DNA from: Melanopsichium pennsylvanicum
Taxonomy: Eukaryota; Basidiomycota; Ustilaginomycetes; Ustilaginales
DNA length: 64,000 nt
Direction: 5' to 3'
Assembly (NCBI GenBank): GCA_900208305.1
Contig: OAPG01000001.1
Span: 2,170,001-2,234,000 of the forward strand
Shown here: positions 45,915-55,773 of the stretch, one piece after another
Position numbering within the stretch: position 1 is the stretch's first letter
Layout: the number at the start of each line of letters is the position of its first letter
Notes under the pieces: generated by a model
The model's database searches: none
The model's input: the letters and a program-made list of their open reading frames with translations, nothing else
Told to the model about the DNA's origin: nothing
Program-made: the position numbers and the translations under genes

Positions 45915-47125
45915 ACTTGCTCCCATCGCAGCTCCGATTGTAAGTGCCTATCGAAGACCCCTGATGCCTCTTCGCGTTGTTCTGCGCGACACAGTGCTGA
46001 TGATACTCGTCCCACTGTCACTCTAATTAGACATTCAAGCCCATGGAAGTGATTGTCTCCATCATTGAAACAGTCGCCGATCTATGTCGATGGCCGCGGC
46101 CTCGTTGAAGTCCTTTTGCTCATGAGGCCGGACTGCAGGCTTTCTCCTCCTATGCTTTTTGCGGGCAAACTTCCTCTTCCCGAATACAATCTCGTCGATT
46201 TCTCTCTCTCACGTACACACACTCACACAGTCACACTCGCTCTCCAACTCTCCCTGGCCCACCGTATGGACTCGGGTGCGGTGCAGAGAAAGTAACGCTG
46301 TCCTCTCCGTCATCTTCCTTTTAGACTCTGTTTTTGGTAGCTCATGTTTAGACCGGACTTCCGAATGAGAAAGCGCGCTCATTCCCATGTTTCTGTTTGT
46401 GAGGATTGCCGAAGATCAGTCAAGGATTGGTTGAAAATGGATGCTGAAATGGTCAACATTCCTTGACAGCCAGAAGGTGCTGTAAGCGAGGCAGAAGGAA
46501 AGAAGAGATCGGCAGTGGATGGAAGTAAAAGGGTCCTTTGCTCATCCAATGGGTCGGAACGCGAAATATTTCAGAAAAGTGTTGGTCTCGAATTTTCGAC
46601 CGTAGGTTGGCGAGCGTGAAGCACGTGAGCAGTGAGTGGATTGCACGTTCACACTTGGATGATTTCTTTGCCAAGACTTAGAAACGTCGCAAACCCGAGG
46701 TAAATTTACCGCACCTTGGCTGTGGTCTCTTGCCAAATGCCAGCATGCAGTTTGTGACACGCGTGTGCATATGCGCGATTTGGCAGTCCTCCTGCCAAAT
46801 CACAACAATTTTAAAGCGCTTGATCCTGTGACGAGGCTGGAGGCTGGGGTTATTGAACTCCGATGCTACGAAGCGTGCAGAAAACTGGCCTACTGTGACT
46901 TAGACAGCGGCGACTTGAGAGTTTTGTCCTCCTTTCCCTTGCGCCCACTTGCAAATTAATTTCATGGGCCCCGCCTGTTGTCCTGCCAATCCTTCATCCC
47001 TCCAAAAGTGTCACACGCGCGACACATCCTGACTCACCGCCTTTCGTTACCATCACCCTCACCCTCACCCTCACCCTTTCCCTTTCCCTTCCCCTCTCCC
47101 TTGGCGTAGCCATTAGCCAAACACA
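45915..47125. other. Right flank of the a locus and chitin deacetylase promoter
   Basis: About 1.2 kb, no gene recognised. It contains the putative mfa1 3'-UTR intron (45940-46030), a CA/CT-rich simple stretch near 46.21-46.25 kb and, at 47051-47102, a strongly pyrimidine-rich tract of CACCCT and CCCTTT units just before the next start. Confidence 0.5.
47051..47102 (+). repeat. Pyrimidine tract (CACCCT/CCCTTT repeats) before the chitin deacetylase start
   Basis: Fifty-odd bases that are almost entirely C and T, built from CACCCT then CCCTTT units, ending 24 bases before the ATG. Such CT-rich blocks are common just upstream of transcription or translation starts in fungi. Confidence 0.75.
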
Positions 47126-48775
47126 ATGAGGACTCTTTTCGTGTCTGCCTTGCTCTCTGTCGCCTGCGCGGGTATGGCCGCAGCACACGGTGATCTTCTC
47201 AACCACGGCTGTCGCCCCATTGCAAAGCGTTCAGAAGACCTTCAAAAGAGGCAACTTACCCAAACCGGCGGTGAAGGTCAAACAGTGACCGCAGGAGGCG
47301 GCGCTTCAGCTGCTCAATACAGCTGTGATGCCAGCACCTGCCAGCTTCCCAAATGTCACTGTGCCGACACCAACCCTCCTGGTGGCCTTGACCCTAAGGA
47401 TGTCCCCCAATTCATCGTCTTCACCGCTGACGACGCTGTCCAGGATTACACCATCAAATCGGTTGACCAGTTTCTCGCCAAGCGCAAGAACCCAAATGGT
47501 TGTGCGCCTCTCATGACCTACTTTGTCTCGCTCAACTACACCAACTATGCTCAAGTCACCGAGCTTTACGTTAACGGCAATGATGTGGCGGATCACACCA
47601 TGACTCACCAAGAACAGCCCGCCACCAATGCCGAAATCGACGGAAACCTTATCACGCTCAACGCCCTCGCCGGAATCCCTTACAAGTCCATCATCGGCTA
47701 CCGTGCTCCTTTCCTCAACTACAGCCGTCAAAATCTTGAACACCTCGCCTCGACAGGTTTCACCTACGATTCCAGCTCTACAGCCTCCGTCCCCGTTACA
47801 GACCCTAACACCGATGCTTTCTGGCCTTACACACTTGATAATGGTATGGCCAACGATTGCAATTCGGTTGCCAATATTTGTGCTGGCCAGCCCAAGCTCC
47901 CTGGATTCTGGGAAATCCCCATGTATGCCATCTTTGACGAGCGTGGAGCTGCCGGTGCCCACCTTATGGACCCATGGCTCGACGCTGCCAACGCTTCCGA
48001 TGTTCTCTCTTGGATGAAGAACACCTTTACCGACCACTACAATGGCAAGCGACAGCCTTTCGGTATCTACACCCACCCCATTCACCTCGCCACTGGCTAC
48101 CCTGGTCTCAAGGACCCCGTTGATCAGATCAACATGCTTAACCAGTTCCTTGATTGGGCTACCACCTCTGCCGACATGCAGAACGTGTGGATCATCAGCA
48201 ACAAGCAGCTCATCGCTTGGATGCAGAACCCTGTCCCCGCCAGCCAACTCAACACCCTCGACGCTTTCAAGTGCCAGACCCCCAAAGTCGACCAGCACAT
48301 CTGCAATGGATTTGAAAAGAACAACGACTTGCTCGAACACTGCATCTCCGACACCGCCGGCGACGCGCTCAACAATTCGCCTTTCTACACTTGCTATGGT
48401 TGCCCTGTCACGACTCCTTCGCCTCAGCAGCCCAACCCTCCGCAGAAGAACAACGACAAGACTGTCCGCACGCGTATCCCAAACAACTGTGACACGCCTT
48501 TCTGGGATCCCGTTGGGGCCAAGTGTCTCTGCTCTGGTTCTCAGTGTGCCTTTGACGACTCGACCAGGCCTATCGGACCAAACGGCGCCAACTTGACCTC
48601 GAGCGGGAGCCAAAACACTGAATCGAGTGCTAGCTCGTCGGCGAGCGCCAGTTCCGACCCTTACAGGAACTTCAATGGCGCCAAGGGTGGTCGCACACCA
48701 TGCTCTACCGTGCTCGCTTGGACTTTGTCGGCTGTCGCTGGTGCTGTTGGTGGCGCCGCCATGATCTTTGTTTGA
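47126..48775 (+). CDS. GPI-anchored chitin deacetylase-like protein (polysaccharide deacetylase, NodB domain)
   Basis: Single exon, 549 residues. The family removes N-acetyl groups from chitin, giving chitosan in the cell wall; in smuts this helps hide chitin from plants. Seen: signal peptide MRTLFVSALLSVACAGMAAA; a Cys-rich stretch; the NodB domain from about residue 92 with FIVFTADDAVQDY (the motif usually reads TFDD), the metal-binding HTMTH near residue 157, GYRAPFLNYSR, and GIYTHPIHL. A second Cys-rich region (CNGF..., YTCYGCPVT, CLCSGSQC) follows, then a Ser/Ala-rich linker and a hydrophobic C-terminal tail (LAWTLSAVAGAVGGAAMIFV) typical of GPI-anchor addition. The TADD variant still keeps both Asp residues, so activity is possible but not certain. 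Confidence 0.9.
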   Translation: MRTLFVSALLSVACAGMAAAHGDLLNHGCRPIAKRSEDLQKRQLTQTGGEGQTVTAGGGASAAQYSCDASTCQLPKCHCADTNPPGGLDPKDVPQFIVFTADDAVQDYTIKSVDQFLAKRKNPNGCAPLMTYFVSLNYTNYAQVTELYVNGNDVADHTMTHQEQPATNAEIDGNLITLNALAGIPYKSIIGYRAPFLNYSRQNLEHLASTGFTYDSSSTASVPVTDPNTDAFWPYTLDNGMANDCNSVANICAGQPKLPGFWEIPMYAIFDERGAAGAHLMDPWLDAANASDVLSWMKNTFTDHYNGKRQPFGIYTHPIHLATGYPGLKDPVDQINMLNQFLDWATTSADMQNVWIISNKQLIAWMQNPVPASQLNTLDAFKCQTPKVDQHICNGFEKNNDLLEHCISDTAGDALNNSPFYTCYGCPVTTPSPQQPNPPQKNNDKTVRTRIPNNCDTPFWDPVGAKCLCSGSQCAFDDSTRPIGPNGANLTSSGSQNTESSASSSASASSDPYRNFNGAKGGRTPCSTVLAWTLSAVAGAVGGAAMIFV

Positions 48776-49176
48776 ACAATAATGACCGACACGATCCCAC
48801 CTTACGACTCCAAATTACTTGGTCTCGAATACACTTGGCTCTTCCCCCCTCGGCTTAGTGCGCCGTAGATGGCTGCGGATGGTTGAATAATGGACATGCT
48901 CTTCTCCCAACTGATCATACATTTAATTCGTTCATCCCATATTCCTCGTCCCTGACTGTGTTTGTCTCGTATCGACGTGGCGGCTGTGGATACCGCTGTA
49001 CGCATGCACGTGTTGATGTGGCTCTGCTCTGCTCTGCTCTTTTCGTCAAGCGGTTGCACGCTATTTGGCGCGGGATGGCTTGCTGCGCGTCACGCACGTT
49101 GGGTGAGGTCGGGCTATTACAAGAGGTATATTTCGATGACTGCGTAGAAGGCGAGATTGTTTGTTTGCCGTCTTTT
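48776..49176. other. Convergent 3' region, no gene seen
   Basis: About 400 bases between the chitin deacetylase and SEN15 stop codons. It contains a short GCTCT repeat at 49021-49040. Confidence 0.55.
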
Positions 49177-50242
49177 CTAGTTGATAGGTTTCACCATGCC
49201 CTTGGAGACCAGATAGTAAACCAATGTCGAATCTGGTGCGATGATTGCTAGCAACACGTGCGATGTATCCACTTGCTCTTCTGCTGGACATGTTGCTGCG
49301 TGTTCGTCGACCAATGTGAAGATTGCTTTGAGTCTGTACGTTAGTTCCAGCGTCATTTGTTGAAAGAGCAAAGTGTTTAGTCCAGCTTGCAACATGTTGT
49401 CGATGAGGAGTAACAGGATGTTGTAGGGAGAGATTTGCTTACTGTGATGCACGAAGGTGCTGTGAGATGGTCAGGGGGATAACCACTTCGTATGCTTTCT
49501 GTTCGTGTTTCATCGAATGTCGAAAGTGATATTGCAGTGATTGGCGCTCATTTGATGGTCAGTATACGCTCGTAAGGGCATGCCATGTTTGGCTGATGAA
49601 GGTAAACTTACAGCATCCTTACGACGACCTTTAATAGCAGCCACTCCCACTTCTAGCAGCTCCTCCTTGTCCTCACCACTCGCACCTTGTTCTGTACCGT
49701 AAACCAGTCCAAGCTTCGATACTCCCTTCTTCAAGCTTTCGAGTCGTTGCTGCACCAACGCTTCCGCTTCAGCATCGGTGAGATTGCTCAAATCCCTTTC
49801 AACACTCACGGAAGCTTGGTCGATTGATGGAGAGGAAGAGAGGGCTAGAGGCTCGACAGTATCCCATGCAGCTGCGCCATTCTTGAGATCGAGATAGGTT
49901 TGAAAAACTGCCGATGCCTGCGTTGGGTATCGTTTGCACAGAGGGGCTACGGCCGGGAAGGAGGGATGCGAGGATGGGGAGCCAAGGGAGGTCGCGGCGA
50001 CGGTTGTGGTTGGTGTTCCGGCTTCTGCGTTCATCATCACGTCGTCTGCACAATCAAATGCGGATGTATGATGCGGAGATGAATTGGGAAGTCAACAAAA
50101 GGTGTTGACCATACGAATGGGTTAGAGAGGAAAGTTGCTTACATTGTTGCCTCTTTGAGAGTTGATGCGGGGTGGCCTCGGGCAGATAAGGTGTATTGTC
50201 GCGGCTGCTGCCGGTTACATCTTGTGCTAATGTCGATGCCAT
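49177..50242 (-). CDS. SEN15: tRNA-splicing endonuclease subunit SEN15
   Basis: Minus-strand exons 50143-50242, 49612-50045, 49443-49498 and 49177-49333 give 248 residues. Introns (97, 113 and 109 nt) are GT...AG and join in phase. Sen15 is the small structural subunit of the heterotetramer (Sen2, Sen34, Sen54, Sen15) that cuts introns from pre-tRNA. The conserved part is the second half: YLDLKNGAAAWDTVEPLAL, then KAYEVVIPLTISQHLRASQ|LKAIFTLVDEH, and the C-terminal SHVLLAIIAPDSTLVYYLVS, which matches the endonuclease-like fold of the family. The N-terminal 40 residues have little conservation. ATG at 50242 is in a good context (GCCATGG). The frame stays open for 187 codons further upstream without any conserved sequence, so I do not extend it. 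Confidence 0.85.
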
Positions 50243-52455
50243 GGCGTGCTTGAGTAATTCCTTTGCGTGTTGTTTTCCGCTCGAAGTTACAGGGAGTGTC
50301 TTCTTGGATGTGATGGTTGAGAAGTATCCTCGGGTCGCGTCCGCTGTCGAGTGCACCCACGAAAGAGTTGTGCAGCGGCATGTCTTCTCCACCTCTGCGT
50401 ACCAGGGTCCATATGGTTTTTTTTTTCTCCAGTTTGGTGTGAGATCGTAATGGAACCTAGTTGATCGGGTAAGAGGCTCTAAGTATCCGAAGAACACATC
50501 GGGATGGTTGTAACAGGGAATTAAAATGTCGAGCTGCGTTGTATATTTCTTTTGGCGGAGGAATTTGAAAAGGGCATTGAAAAGTGTACAAAAATTGGTG
50601 TCGAAAAATGACGAAAAAAGCAGAAAAGTCGGACCAAGTATTAATGATTGGAAGTCCGACGGCATCTCACATCTCATGCTTCCACCCACTGGCTTTCCCT
50701 TTCCTACATTGTCAACACGATGGTCTTTGCGATTCTCGCAAGACGAGCTCCTCCTAAACCATGCGCAATTCGAAGCGACGGGCGCCTTTCGTGACGAGCA
50801 CAAACGTGAGATTCCGCATGAACCTCGTGAGGTGTGGCAAGGCTGGTTACTGCGCCTTTACCACCCGGGCAATGGGCTGCAAAGCGGTTGTGGTTTCAAG
50901 TCCGACCTGCCCACATCTAAGCCGCGATCTCGAGGCGATAATTTGCTCTGCGGCACAAAAAATCCTCAGTCCGGGTCGAGCTTTACGAGTCGATGCGGTG
51001 ATACGCAAGTAAATGGGCTCTGACTCGGCTAATCGACAACGGTGCTGTCGTATGGTCTAATCTATCGAGAGAGGGTCACGATTTCGAGCAAAAGCGTTCG
51101 AAAGGGTACACAGAACGATGCTATGAGCTGAATCATACGCGGGCGCGTAATAAGAGAGGGAGCATGGGAGAAAGGGCAGGTCTAGCATGTGGTCAGCCAA
51201 ACGGCCACCAGAGTCCGATCGCGACGGGTCGGAATTGTACCTCAGTAACTTGTTCGCTAACAGTGATCACGACTTTGGTCCCACAAACTTGTGTCCGACA
51301 GTGCTACAGTGTTGCCGCTCTTGTGTAGTCATCACAGACAACACCCACAGAGATGACTTGTGCTGACGACCTTGTACAATTCCTTTGACAAGTTTGAGCT
51401 CATGTGACGATGTTCGCATGGCTGCAAACACATGATTAGTATATTAGCGTATTTGAAAGTAATTTACTGTAAAGCAAAACATCACGAGCAAATACAGTAT
51501 AGCGAGTTTCAGCACAGGATTGCAACCACGCGGTCATAGATTTTCTTTTTTTTTTGCCGATTCGCCTTATTCCCCAGGCCGCCGGCAGTAACCGCCGTAC
51601 AGATGGGCTGCTTATCGTCAGAGTCCGCCCAACCACAAACCCACGGCAAGTCCGCATGGTGCCCACTCGTCCGACCTCGCTTCGTCCCTCTTTGAGTCAA
51701 ATAGACCACACGGCTGTATACGGTCACCCATCCACCCTACTCAAATCGATATGGAACGGTGGTCAAACAAAGAAGTAGCCCATAGTCTTTACTTCCTCTT
51801 CGTCTTACGACTCGTACCCTATCCTTGCTTCAATTTCGGTTCATTGTCTGACAGAGCGCCAACTCAGGACGGCTTGGTTTACATCCAAAGCTCTCCGACC
51901 CTGCACGCATTTCCCCCACCTTCCAATACATCCGGCTCCGACCTTTATCTCGACCCTGCTCAACCACATCAATTGACCTACTGCAGACTGGACCTTGCTT
52001 TTTACAGCTGCGTGCATGCAAACCCCAAATCGGTACTGCTCCGTACTGAGTCTCGTCATAAAGCATACGGTGCTCATCAAGCTTGGCAATCAACCGCGTG
52101 CCTTCTCTCCACCGCCTCGCCTCTCAAACCACGTCGTCGCGATAGCATGCTAAGCGACACAGCGGCACAGCTTCTCCTTCCTTCCCACTATCGCATTATC
52201 AACACAGCCTGATTACGCCTCTATCACCTCCTCTTCCATCGAATCCCACCTTTTATAGCACGCACGATTTCATGAGCCACTTAGTTCCGCCTTGAATCTT
52301 CCCCTCTGGACCATGTTTTTCAAGGAGCTGCACAACGGAACGGCAAAGCACCTTACGATCTGAATAGCGACACTCTCTGCGACGCCTTAACCTTATCTTT
52401 CTCCAGCTTGATCTGGGTTCCTCGACAGCCAGACCTACGACCTCGACCTCCCACA
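50243..52455. promoter_or_regulatory. Divergent region between SEN15 and the Stealth-family gene
   Basis: About 2.2 kb with no recognisable gene. The 500 bases before the plus-strand start are rich in short C/T runs and probably include its 5' leader. A long but unconserved minus-strand frame runs through 50243-50803. Confidence 0.5.
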
Positions 52456-55400
52456 ATGCAGTCCTACTTCAAGGACGAGGTGCACATTGCCTTGCTCTCA
52501 TCCAACGAGCATGAACTGGCCACTTCCGGACTTCGGCCAGGTCCCTCCTCTGAAACAACCTGCAACGACAATCCCTCTCCGCAGCTTTCTTGCCGCGCTT
52601 CGCTCTCGTCCACCACCATTTTCGATTACGAGGATCCGTATCATGTCCAAGATGTCGCTTTCGCTCGCGACCGCCACGGCCGGCGCGTCAGATCCGATTC
52701 TGCAGAGACTCTAGTGGGCAATTTCATCTCCAACCGCTTTCCCAGCCTCAAGAATTCATTCCCCACCATTCTCGGTACGCCGAAATACAAAATTCTCGCC
52801 AGCGACGAGCTCAGAAAAAGGACGAGGAAAGCCGCGAGCAAGAAGAAGGCGATCTGTCTCTTTCTTCTTGCCGCAGTTTTGCTAGGCATTGGAGGTAGGC
52901 AAATCCGCAAGGCCCCTCTTCGCTCTTCACACAATGGTACATCCGAGTCGTTTGAGCTGTCGTTGCATGACGGGGATTCTTTGCAAGATTCAAAAATCAC
53001 CGTACCAACAATACCGCGACCACCGCATCCCAAACTCGCTGAAGAAATCCTACCATTTGACCTTCACAAAGGTGACACCGTTAATCCGGCTACTCCTGCA
53101 CCATCGCATTCAGCGTCCAACAGAAGACAGCTCGACTCTATACCAGCACAGCGTCACATATTTGATAAGCAGAGTTGTGTCGACGCTTGGGTCGCGCACG
53201 GCACTATCTGCGATGACCTCGCAGGCATCTATCGCAAACGACCCGATCTGACCCACGTCGAACTTCTCTATACCTGGGTGAATGGCTCAGATTGGCGTCA
53301 CATGGCCGCAAAATGGATGCACGGTTATCGGCCAACGGGCCACTGGCAGGAGTACGTCGAGGAAGATCTCTTCCCATCATCGTCAACATCGGCCCACAAG
53401 TCCTCTCAACCAGAATTCGCATCTCGTCGCCGCTCTATGCTCACGTCAAGGCGAGAGCAAGAGCCCAGATTGCTGCGTAGGGCAGGCGCGGCCATCCAAA
53501 ATCGTTTCCGCGATCACGAAGAGTTGCGTTTCTCCATGCGCTCCGCTGCAAAGCACCTTCACGGGCTATCCACCATTCACGTTGTCGCGCCCGACTTCTC
53601 AGCACCGTATCACATCCAACCTGGTGCCAAGAATCCTACTGCACCCGGCAAGCTTCGGAACGCGTGGAGCAAGGTAACCTCCAAGTTGCGGCGTCGGTCT
53701 GATAGATGGCCCTTCATGCTCAATGTGGATCGCCTGAACGAAAACTTCCTTGGACTGCCTTCCCAGCTGCGTCGCGTGCAAGGGCTTGGCACGGATCGCT
53801 TCACTACCGATGAGGGCCAAATTCGCGAAGGTCAGGTACCACAATGGCTCTCAGTCTCCAATACTACTCACGTGCTTGCCGGTCAGGAGGCTGCTACTAC
53901 TGGTGCGAACTGGGGCCCGACTGAATTTGCCGAGTCTCTGTCAAAACTTTTCTTCTCATCGTCTCCGACCGTTTCCGATGGAGCCCCACCCAAGATCCGC
54001 CTACACCACGACTGGAATGCATTCACAGACAATTGGCTTGTCACCGAGCCTGCGACCGCAGAAGCCCGCAAAGATCGAAACAACTACCGCCGTGCAGCTT
54101 TGCCTACGTTCAACTCGATGGCGGTCGAGGCTATGCTCGGCGACCAACCTGGCCTGAGTGACAGCTTCATCTACTCGAATGATGACTTTTTCTTCATGGA
54201 TGATGCGACTACTGGCGATTTCACTTCCCCTCTGTTTGGCCCGGTGATGCGCCTCGACTACAACCTCGTCGTTACAAGCAAGAAGGCACCGGACACGACC
54301 GCTGGCGAATGGCCCGCCCTCTTCTACACCAACTTCCTGCTCGACCAAAGGTTTGGGAAACGTAGCCGTCCCTACATCCAGCATGTCCACAAGAGCTTCT
54401 CAAAATCCTTGCTGCAGGAAACGCGCTTGGCTTGGGCATACGACCACGCACGCCTTGGTATCAATCGCTTCCGCAATAGTGGCGATAATATCGTCACTCA
54501 TTTTTTGACTTACTACAACATCGTTGAGCGCCACCGCGAGGCATTGCTGTGGAGCTTCTTCATGCTCAAGCTCGATCACGATGGTGACGGCCTTGTTTCA
54601 AACGGTGAACTGCCATCCGCTTTGGCATACATGGGATTAACTCAGGACCAGATCGCAACCGCCAACCTCGCGAGGCCGAATCGTACTCTAACAGTCAGCG
54701 TGAAGCTCCCTAGGCGTAGAACTCTCGCAGGCGACTCGGCCAATGCTGCCCTTGTCAAGACAGGCTGGCCAGTTCCGCTCAAATCTCGCTACGTGTTCTC
54801 ATCGCAAGATGGTTTCCCACTAGGTGACATTTCCCGCCAAGTCATCTCCCGACGCGACGAGGATCCTGAGCTGAAAAGAGAAAGGATGTTGCAACGCCGA
54901 AACTCGGTATACGGAGCTACACTCCTCTCTCACAGTCGGGGCGATGGAAGCTATTACGGCTGGCCTGATTTTGTGGATGATCCGTCTTTGCATCCCACCA
55001 ACGAGTGGCACAATCGTCGCTTCGAACGGTCTGCATGTGAGCTCGATGTGGACCGATGTTTGTTGACACCATTTGCTGGTTTGCTCGAAGGTGGGAAAGT
55101 TGAGTGGGAGCAGGTGTTCAAACACTTGAGCTATACCGATGTAAACTGCGGTGACTGTCTGATTCATCATCTCGTAGGTCAGAGTGGTTCTCGTGGACTG
55201 TCAGCTTTCCTGCCCTCTGCTGAGCAAGTGTACAAGGGCCCAACACAAGACAGAGCAAAGCATACCAACCCAGTACCGCATCTTCCTCTCACCTCGGTCT
55301 GGAATCCATCCTCACTCGAGATCGACTCTACTTATGAATCCGAAACAGCCTGCTTCACAGTCTCGTGCGTCCTAGCCAATTCGGGCTATGGTCAAAACAC

Positions 55401-55773
55401 CCCTCTTCGTACATTTGCGTCCCAACTCATTCAACGCTACGCCTACACCATCTCGGAAACCCCTCTCGAATTTCGACGACTAGAAACACAATACAATGCG
55501 GTCAAAACCATGAATAACCTCGAGCAATCCTCACAAAGACCTTCGGCTTTGCAAAACTTTCACCAACAACATAGACAGAAAGGCAGTCAAGTTGAAGCGG
55601 AGAAGGAGGAAGCAGGAGCATGGTTGGAGAGTCAAACAAAGGTGGATGTGGATCGAGCTGTTTTGGTTTGCATCAATGACGATCTCACGGACCGGTGGGT
55701 AGAGTATGTTGGTAAAGAGTTTACACAGTGGTTGGGAAAGATGTGGCCTTCGAAACAGGTTTGGGAATTGTGA
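52456..55773 (+). CDS. Stealth-family sugar phosphotransferase with EF-hand, type II membrane protein
   Basis: Single exon, 1105 residues. Stealth proteins transfer sugar-phosphate groups; relatives are the human GlcNAc-1-phosphotransferase, bacterial capsule enzymes and the Cryptococcus xylosylphosphotransferase Xpt1. Seen: a cytoplasmic N-terminus of about 140 residues; one signal-anchor (KKKAICLFLLAAVLLGIGG), so a Golgi lumenal catalytic part is expected; conserved region 1 ELLYTWVNGSDWRHM near residue 269; region 2 RDHEELRFSMRSAAKHL near 350 and YSNDDFFFMDD near 574; an EF-hand-like loop DHDGDGLVSNGE near 707; and the C-terminal region 4 INDDLTDRW. The NDD and TWVNGSD catalytic elements are intact. 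Likely role: phospho-sugar decoration of mannoproteins or glycans; the exact substrate is not predictable. The start is the first ATG in frame. Confidence 0.92.
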   Translation: MQSYFKDEVHIALLSSNEHELATSGLRPGPSSETTCNDNPSPQLSCRASLSSTTIFDYEDPYHVQDVAFARDRHGRRVRSDSAETLVGNFISNRFPSLKNSFPTILGTPKYKILASDELRKRTRKAASKKKAICLFLLAAVLLGIGGRQIRKAPLRSSHNGTSESFELSLHDGDSLQDSKITVPTIPRPPHPKLAEEILPFDLHKGDTVNPATPAPSHSASNRRQLDSIPAQRHIFDKQSCVDAWVAHGTICDDLAGIYRKRPDLTHVELLYTWVNGSDWRHMAAKWMHGYRPTGHWQEYVEEDLFPSSSTSAHKSSQPEFASRRRSMLTSRREQEPRLLRRAGAAIQNRFRDHEELRFSMRSAAKHLHGLSTIHVVAPDFSAPYHIQPGAKNPTAPGKLRNAWSKVTSKLRRRSDRWPFMLNVDRLNENFLGLPSQLRRVQGLGTDRFTTDEGQIREGQVPQWLSVSNTTHVLAGQEAATTGANWGPTEFAESLSKLFFSSSPTVSDGAPPKIRLHHDWNAFTDNWLVTEPATAEARKDRNNYRRAALPTFNSMAVEAMLGDQPGLSDSFIYSNDDFFFMDDATTGDFTSPLFGPVMRLDYNLVVTSKKAPDTTAGEWPALFYTNFLLDQRFGKRSRPYIQHVHKSFSKSLLQETRLAWAYDHARLGINRFRNSGDNIVTHFLTYYNIVERHREALLWSFFMLKLDHDGDGLVSNGELPSALAYMGLTQDQIATANLARPNRTLTVSVKLPRRRTLAGDSANAALVKTGWPVPLKSRYVFSSQDGFPLGDISRQVISRRDEDPELKRERMLQRRNSVYGATLLSHSRGDGSYYGWPDFVDDPSLHPTNEWHNRRFERSACELDVDRCLLTPFAGLLEGGKVEWEQVFKHLSYTDVNCGDCLIHHLVGQSGSRGLSAFLPSAEQVYKGPTQDRAKHTNPVPHLPLTSVWNPSSLEIDSTYESETACFTVSCVLANSGYGQNTPLRTFASQLIQRYAYTISETPLEFRRLETQYNAVKTMNNLEQSSQRPSALQNFHQQHRQKGSQVEAEKEEAGAWLESQTKVDVDRAVLVCINDDLTDRWVEYVGKEFTQWLGKMWPSKQVWEL

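Noticed and set aside
47306..48613. 435-codon open frame antisense to the chitin deacetylase gene
   Set aside because: It is the mirror of a codon-biased plus-strand gene; its translation is rich in V, G, R and E without any family motif, whereas the plus strand has a signal peptide, NodB motifs and a GPI signal.
50243..50803. N-terminal extension of SEN15 by 187 codons
   Set aside because: The frame is open but shows no conserved sequence, and includes a poly-lysine run from a homopolymer; SEN15 is usually short and ATG 50242 is in a good context.
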